DNA from: Neospora caninum Liverpool
Taxonomy: Eukaryota > Apicomplexa > Conoidasida > Eucoccidiorida > Sarcocystidae
Reading direction: 5' to 3'
DNA: 64,000 nt
Assembly (NCBI RefSeq): GCF_000208865.1
Contig: NC_018396.1
Span: forward strand, 3,281,101-3,345,100
Positions within the stretch are counted from its first letter, which is position 1; each line of letters begins with the position of its first letter. Positions 60,101-64,000 of this stretch are shown piece by piece. The notes below the pieces were generated by a model. The model worked only from the letters and a program-made list of their open reading frames with translations. It did no database searches and had not been told where the DNA came from. The translations under genes were made by a program, and so were the position numbers.

Positions 60101-60841
60101 GTCCACCAAGGCAAATTGCAGGCGTGGAGTGAACGCCTCTATACCGGGTGGTAGAGAAGAGTAAACCGAACACGAACTCCCTGCTTGAACAATTCGAGAA
60201 CGAATTGTGGGTTCATTCAGTGCCCAAGGCAGAAAGGGGGATTAACAAGGGCGTTGTAGAATACGTCTGAACGGAGGTCCTTCCTCTAACGATGTTTGCC
60301 TTAGCTTTATCCCGTCAAGCAAGCAGCTTTGGTGAGGCATTCTGTGTAGGTGTGACAATATACTGGAGAGGAATGCTCTGTTGGAGTGTCGATTCTCTAC
60401 TCGCGAAACAGAATGTCAAAGCCAAAATTTAGAGCTTAGCCAAAGTACGAACGCAGCGCGATAGGCAACTGAAAATGTGGGAAGGAGGATGTGATGACGG
60501 GTTCCACCTGCGGCGCGACTAGTCATCATAGGGCTGGTGCGGCAGAAGGCTCCGATACAGACACGCCGTTTTATTTGCAGAGGAAGGGATCAAAACAATT
60601 TACCAGATACGCACACGGGACTTCTCCTCAAGAACGCCCTTCAGCAGACTGGCAAAAAAGGGGAGGTTCTTTACAGGAACAGGCACGTTATTCACCTAGG
60701 TACCTTTATGTGGGTATGTAAAGATATAGATGTTATATACGGATTTCTTTGCTACGCTGCAAACCTACACATATGGGCATCTGCAAAGCGTTGTTTCCGT
60801 CTTCGTTTCTTTGCTAATCTTTTTTTGGAGGTGATACAAGT
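57164..60841. other. Upstream region of ATP-citrate lyase, possible unplaced exons
   Basis: This should include the promoter and 5' untranslated region of ATP-citrate lyase and the 3' untranslated region of the next gene. No gene model could be closed. Two minus-strand pieces look exon-like: 58964-59010, which follows a good acceptor (TTGTTTCAG) and reads FRALLGKDIPEDDE then stop, and 59436-59780, an open frame ending at a GTGAGA donor. Their phases do not join directly. A 107-codon plus-strand frame at 59834-60154 is also seen. None shows a known domain. Confidence 0.4.
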
Positions 60842-63800
60842 TTACAGACGCTCGTGATCTCCAGGCAGACCGAGAATATTCGTGAGGTCGCCAAGAGGGC
60901 CAGACCCTGTCTGACCTCCCTGTGCGCCTTGCTGGTGCCGAGTGTGTGTCGTTTTTTCTGATCTATCTCCTCGTCCTCCCTGGAGGTCAGACACGCTCTC
61001 CCTCCCTGCTGTGCGGTTGGCTTTGTTTTTCCCGCCTGCCGGTTTACTCCAAAAATGTGTGACGAGTTCTTCTTCCGGCAGCAACCCATCAGTGAGACCT
61101 AGTGCTGCAATGGAAGTGGATACCACGTGGGGATCGAAAGCTCGGGTCTCCGACTCTTTGAGGAGAGTTTCAGGTTCTTGTTCGGCGCCTATTTCCTCCG
61201 AGAATCGCGAGGAATAAGAGGAAGAGTCAGGCTTCTGTGGTGATGCAGAGTGTGTCTCGCTCTCTTTCTCTTCGCGGCGTTCGTGGCCGTGTTCGTCCCT
61301 TTTTTTCTGTATCGTTCCGGATTCCGTTCTCGCTTCTGTCGACGCGTGTATCGCTTGCTCTTCTCCGTTGCCCGTCTCTACTGCATGGACAGTACCGACT
61401 AAAAGAGCCTCGAATGGATGCGGGGGGAGAACGAGCTCCGCCCCCTCGTCTTCAGGTGAAAAGGGAACTCCGAAATGTGACGGTCGAGGCCCTGAGAAGG
61501 ACGGGTGGTACAAAATGGAGGATGAGGCAAATCAGTCCTTTCGCGCAACAACAACATTTCAAGCAGAGGGAAAGTGAAACGAAAAGGAAACATGGACGCC
61601 GACAGGAGTAAGGAAATGCCCAACAACCCCAGGAAAAGATAATGAGAAATCCTTCTCTGCTCCACAGGCAGCGCCGGCACCCATTTCTAACAGGGGAAAC
61701 ACCTGCAAAGGGGGTGTTGTTTCACCGTGAAAAGGCAGAAGGTACAACGAAGAAAAACATCCCATTGACGAGACGCTGCTCTCTGGCTTGAGAGACAGAG
61801 AAATAACACGGCAGAAAAAAGCGGTCCCAAAAAACCGCAATATCTCTGTATGCTACAGCAGACTTTAACGCCCCTTCGCATGTCCATATATATATATATA
61901 TATATATACATAAGTATACATGTAGATTCACTTACGCATGCATGTACATATATACATGAACATGCGTGCGGATATGGACATATCTCTGCATGTGGGGAGC
62001 ACTTCCTGTCGTTTTGAACTGGTGCGGAATCTCATGACACACTGTCGCGTAATGGAGCACTCTTTTGTCTTTGTCGTTCAGTGAAGCAAAGCCGGAGACA
62101 ACGCACGAGGAACAGAGACTGTGGATGCCTCACGCACCATTCTGGTTGATTTGGATGCTGTTTGGAGGATATTCTGGAAATGTTTCCTCGTCGATGGCCA
62201 GGGCAGAAATGGACGATGGAGACCGTGCGACAGTAGGAACTGGGGTAGATCGCATCGTCGGAAGACCCAAGGCGCTGTTGGAGGAAGCTGGAGACAACGC
62301 GGAACAAGTCCTAGAAAGGTTCTACATGAAGTTAGAGATGTTTACATGAAAGCATGCATACAGGTGTGTGAAAGCGTCCGGCTGGGCTGACAGTTGTGCG
62401 ATATGGTCTGTACCGCATACATAGCAACTCTACACCGAGATATGAAAAGGTCGCCAGAACTATCCGTTCTGCCGCGTGATTTAGAGTCTATATTCTAGAG
62501 ATAATTGTACAAGAGTAGCACAGATGAAAAGGTAATTACGCTGCATAGGAACTACTTCTCTTTCTGCGGAAGGGAATAACTCACGGAACCTCGCCAGGAT
62601 TCACTGTGCACCACGTATATTGTCGCATTGTCTTTCATAATGAAGAACTCCACTCAGCCGCTGTCAACAAAACCATTAACTGCAGTCTTAAGTTACACAA
62701 TTACGCCATATATATGTATGTAATGTCTACATCGAGGGTACACCGTGGATCTGATCTGGTCAGTATTCTTCCATCTCACCCGCTAATGAGACGTGCCGGC
62801 AAAGAATTTTGACTTACAATTAACTAATCCGTGGGTAGATTGTTCAGTAATGTCGACGGCGTTCCCTGAGTCTCCGATGACTCGGGGACCGAGATACAGA
62901 TCCTGATTCCAACGTGCATGTTGTTGATTGATACTCTGCAAAAAGTCTGGTGCTTGAGATCCATTCCCAACAGGACTTTGGCTCTCGTGTCCGACAGGGT
63001 TTAGACCCGCGAACGGTGTCTCTGTAGCTCCCTGTTCTCCTGCATGTCCCTTCTGATGACGTTGTTGCCTGCTCCCATGACTTGATCCTCGAAGATTTTC
63101 ACTGCCTTCTTCATCCCGTCCACCTCGACCCTTTGCCGCAGGGCGAGGGCTAGGGCGGCTGTTTGCGTTGGTGGGTCCACGCATGCGCTGTTCCCTCTGC
63201 TCTTGCTGTCTTACTTCAGGATTCTGGCGCTGCTCCACTGGTGCAGCCTCAACCGACCTAAGACGAGAGACGAAAAAGAACAGCAAGACCGCGGGAGATG
63301 CACGGACCCAGGATGGCTTCCGGTCCAGTATTTGACTCTCTACGTGCATATACGTGGAAAATGTGCAGATATCTCTTTGCCAGGAAGCCGCCAGAGTCGT
63401 GATTTGTCAGGAATGACTTCGGAGAACGCTCGTGACGCCAGGCCGCGCTCTCCGCTTCGCTGGGAAAAAAACACTGGACTCCACATCGAACCGCGGGCCA
63501 GACCGCTGACAACGCTTGCTTGTGTCTGCACATTTAAATCTATAACTATATGTGATGATATTTAATAGAGCAGGTCAAACACTGTGACAGGCATGTTCAC
63601 CCGTAGAGGTAAAAGTATACACGTACGTGTGCACGTTTTCCGTATACTGGAACAGACACATTGCAATCTACACCTATGAGTGTACACTCATTGACTGCAG
63701 AGAAAGAGCGGGACGATGAAGGTGGGTCATTCGCTTACAGACGCCCTTGTTCGAGTGTCTGGGTCTAATAGTTTGCAGTGTGCAGCTCCACCGCAGCGAT

Positions 63801-64000
63801 ATCATCAGGGAAAAGGGACGATAGCGGCTAACTCCTACCTGAGGTCCATGTCAGGGGGAATGATTACGCGGTCTATTTTGTAGGAAGCCCCATTGAAATT
63901 TTCGATCCGCGGGGGGTCGCTGACAATTGTGCTAATATCGTTCACCAAGTACAGCGAGGAAGGACCATGGGTAGCAGATTGCCCCCGCAAACCGGAGAGT
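60842..64000 (-). CDS. Unrecognised protein, 3' four exons (truncated by window edge)
   Basis: Exons: 64000-63839 (5' end beyond the window), 63257-62818, 62287-62138, 61491-60842. The phases join at all three junctions and give about 467 residues of the C-terminal part. The first exon reads SSLYLVNDISTIVSDPPRIE and KIDRVIIPPDMDLR. The second is Gln/Arg/Gly/Pro-rich, disordered-looking, and ends QDLYLGPRVIGDSGNAVDI. The third contains AIDEETFPEYPPNSIQIN. The last has a short hydrophobic patch (FEALLVGTVHAVE), charged low complexity, LVTHFWSKPAGGKNK, and ends LGLPGDHERL. I recognise no domain, and no membrane segment is visible. The function is unknown; the missing N-terminal part may carry the diagnostic domain. 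The third exon's acceptor at 62288 was chosen because the nearby alternatives create a stop. Confidence 0.7.
61886..61908. repeat. (TA)n microsatellite in an intron
   Basis: A TA run inside the intron between the last two exons of the right-edge gene. Confidence 0.9.

Overview
This window reads as nuclear DNA of a coccidian apicomplexan, most likely Toxoplasma gondii or a close relative (Hammondia, Neospora). The grounds are many GT-AG introns, intergenic and intronic (TA)n and (CTAT)n microsatellites, very large proteins padded with Ser/Pro/Ala/Gly low complexity, scattered TGCATGC elements, and a fused animal/fungal-type ATP-citrate lyase. No bacterial, plasmid, phage or CRISPR feature was seen. 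The species call is an inference from style and was not checked by any search.

Layout: (1) 1-3274, no gene recognised. (2) 3275-20771, minus: one very large gene, modelled here as 15 phase-consistent exons and about 3,940 residues, for a GID2/RMD5-type subunit (LisH, CTLH, CRA, degenerate RING) of the GID/CTLH ubiquitin ligase. (3) 20772-29053, a gene-poor spacer between divergent genes, with telomere-like motifs and a long polypurine tract. (4) 29054-36261, plus: a ten-exon gene for a HAD-like phosphatase-fold protein with a Ser/Pro minisatellite tail. (5) 38242-41333, minus: a six-exon, 240-residue Nop6-like RNA-binding protein. (6) 44038-44913, minus: a single-exon protein with an N-terminal signal/anchor segment and a highly charged C-terminus. 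(7) 48124-50289, plus: a single-exon Josephin deubiquitinase whose catalytic residues are split by large inserts. (8) 52798-57163, minus: two-exon ATP-citrate lyase. (9) 60842-64000, minus: the 3' four exons of an unrecognised gene that runs off the right edge.

The genes do not form an operon or an obvious pathway, as expected for a eukaryote. Two belong to ubiquitin biology (an E3 ligase subunit and a deubiquitinase), one to acetyl-CoA supply in the cytosol/nucleus, one to ribosome biogenesis, and one is a possible secretory-pathway protein. Exon borders were found by reading splice signals and checking that reading phase carries across each junction. Domain calls come from remembered family motifs and were not run against any database. 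The most interesting object is the roughly tenfold enlarged GID2/RMD5 protein, in which an insert of nearly 2,000 residues falls inside the CRA domain.
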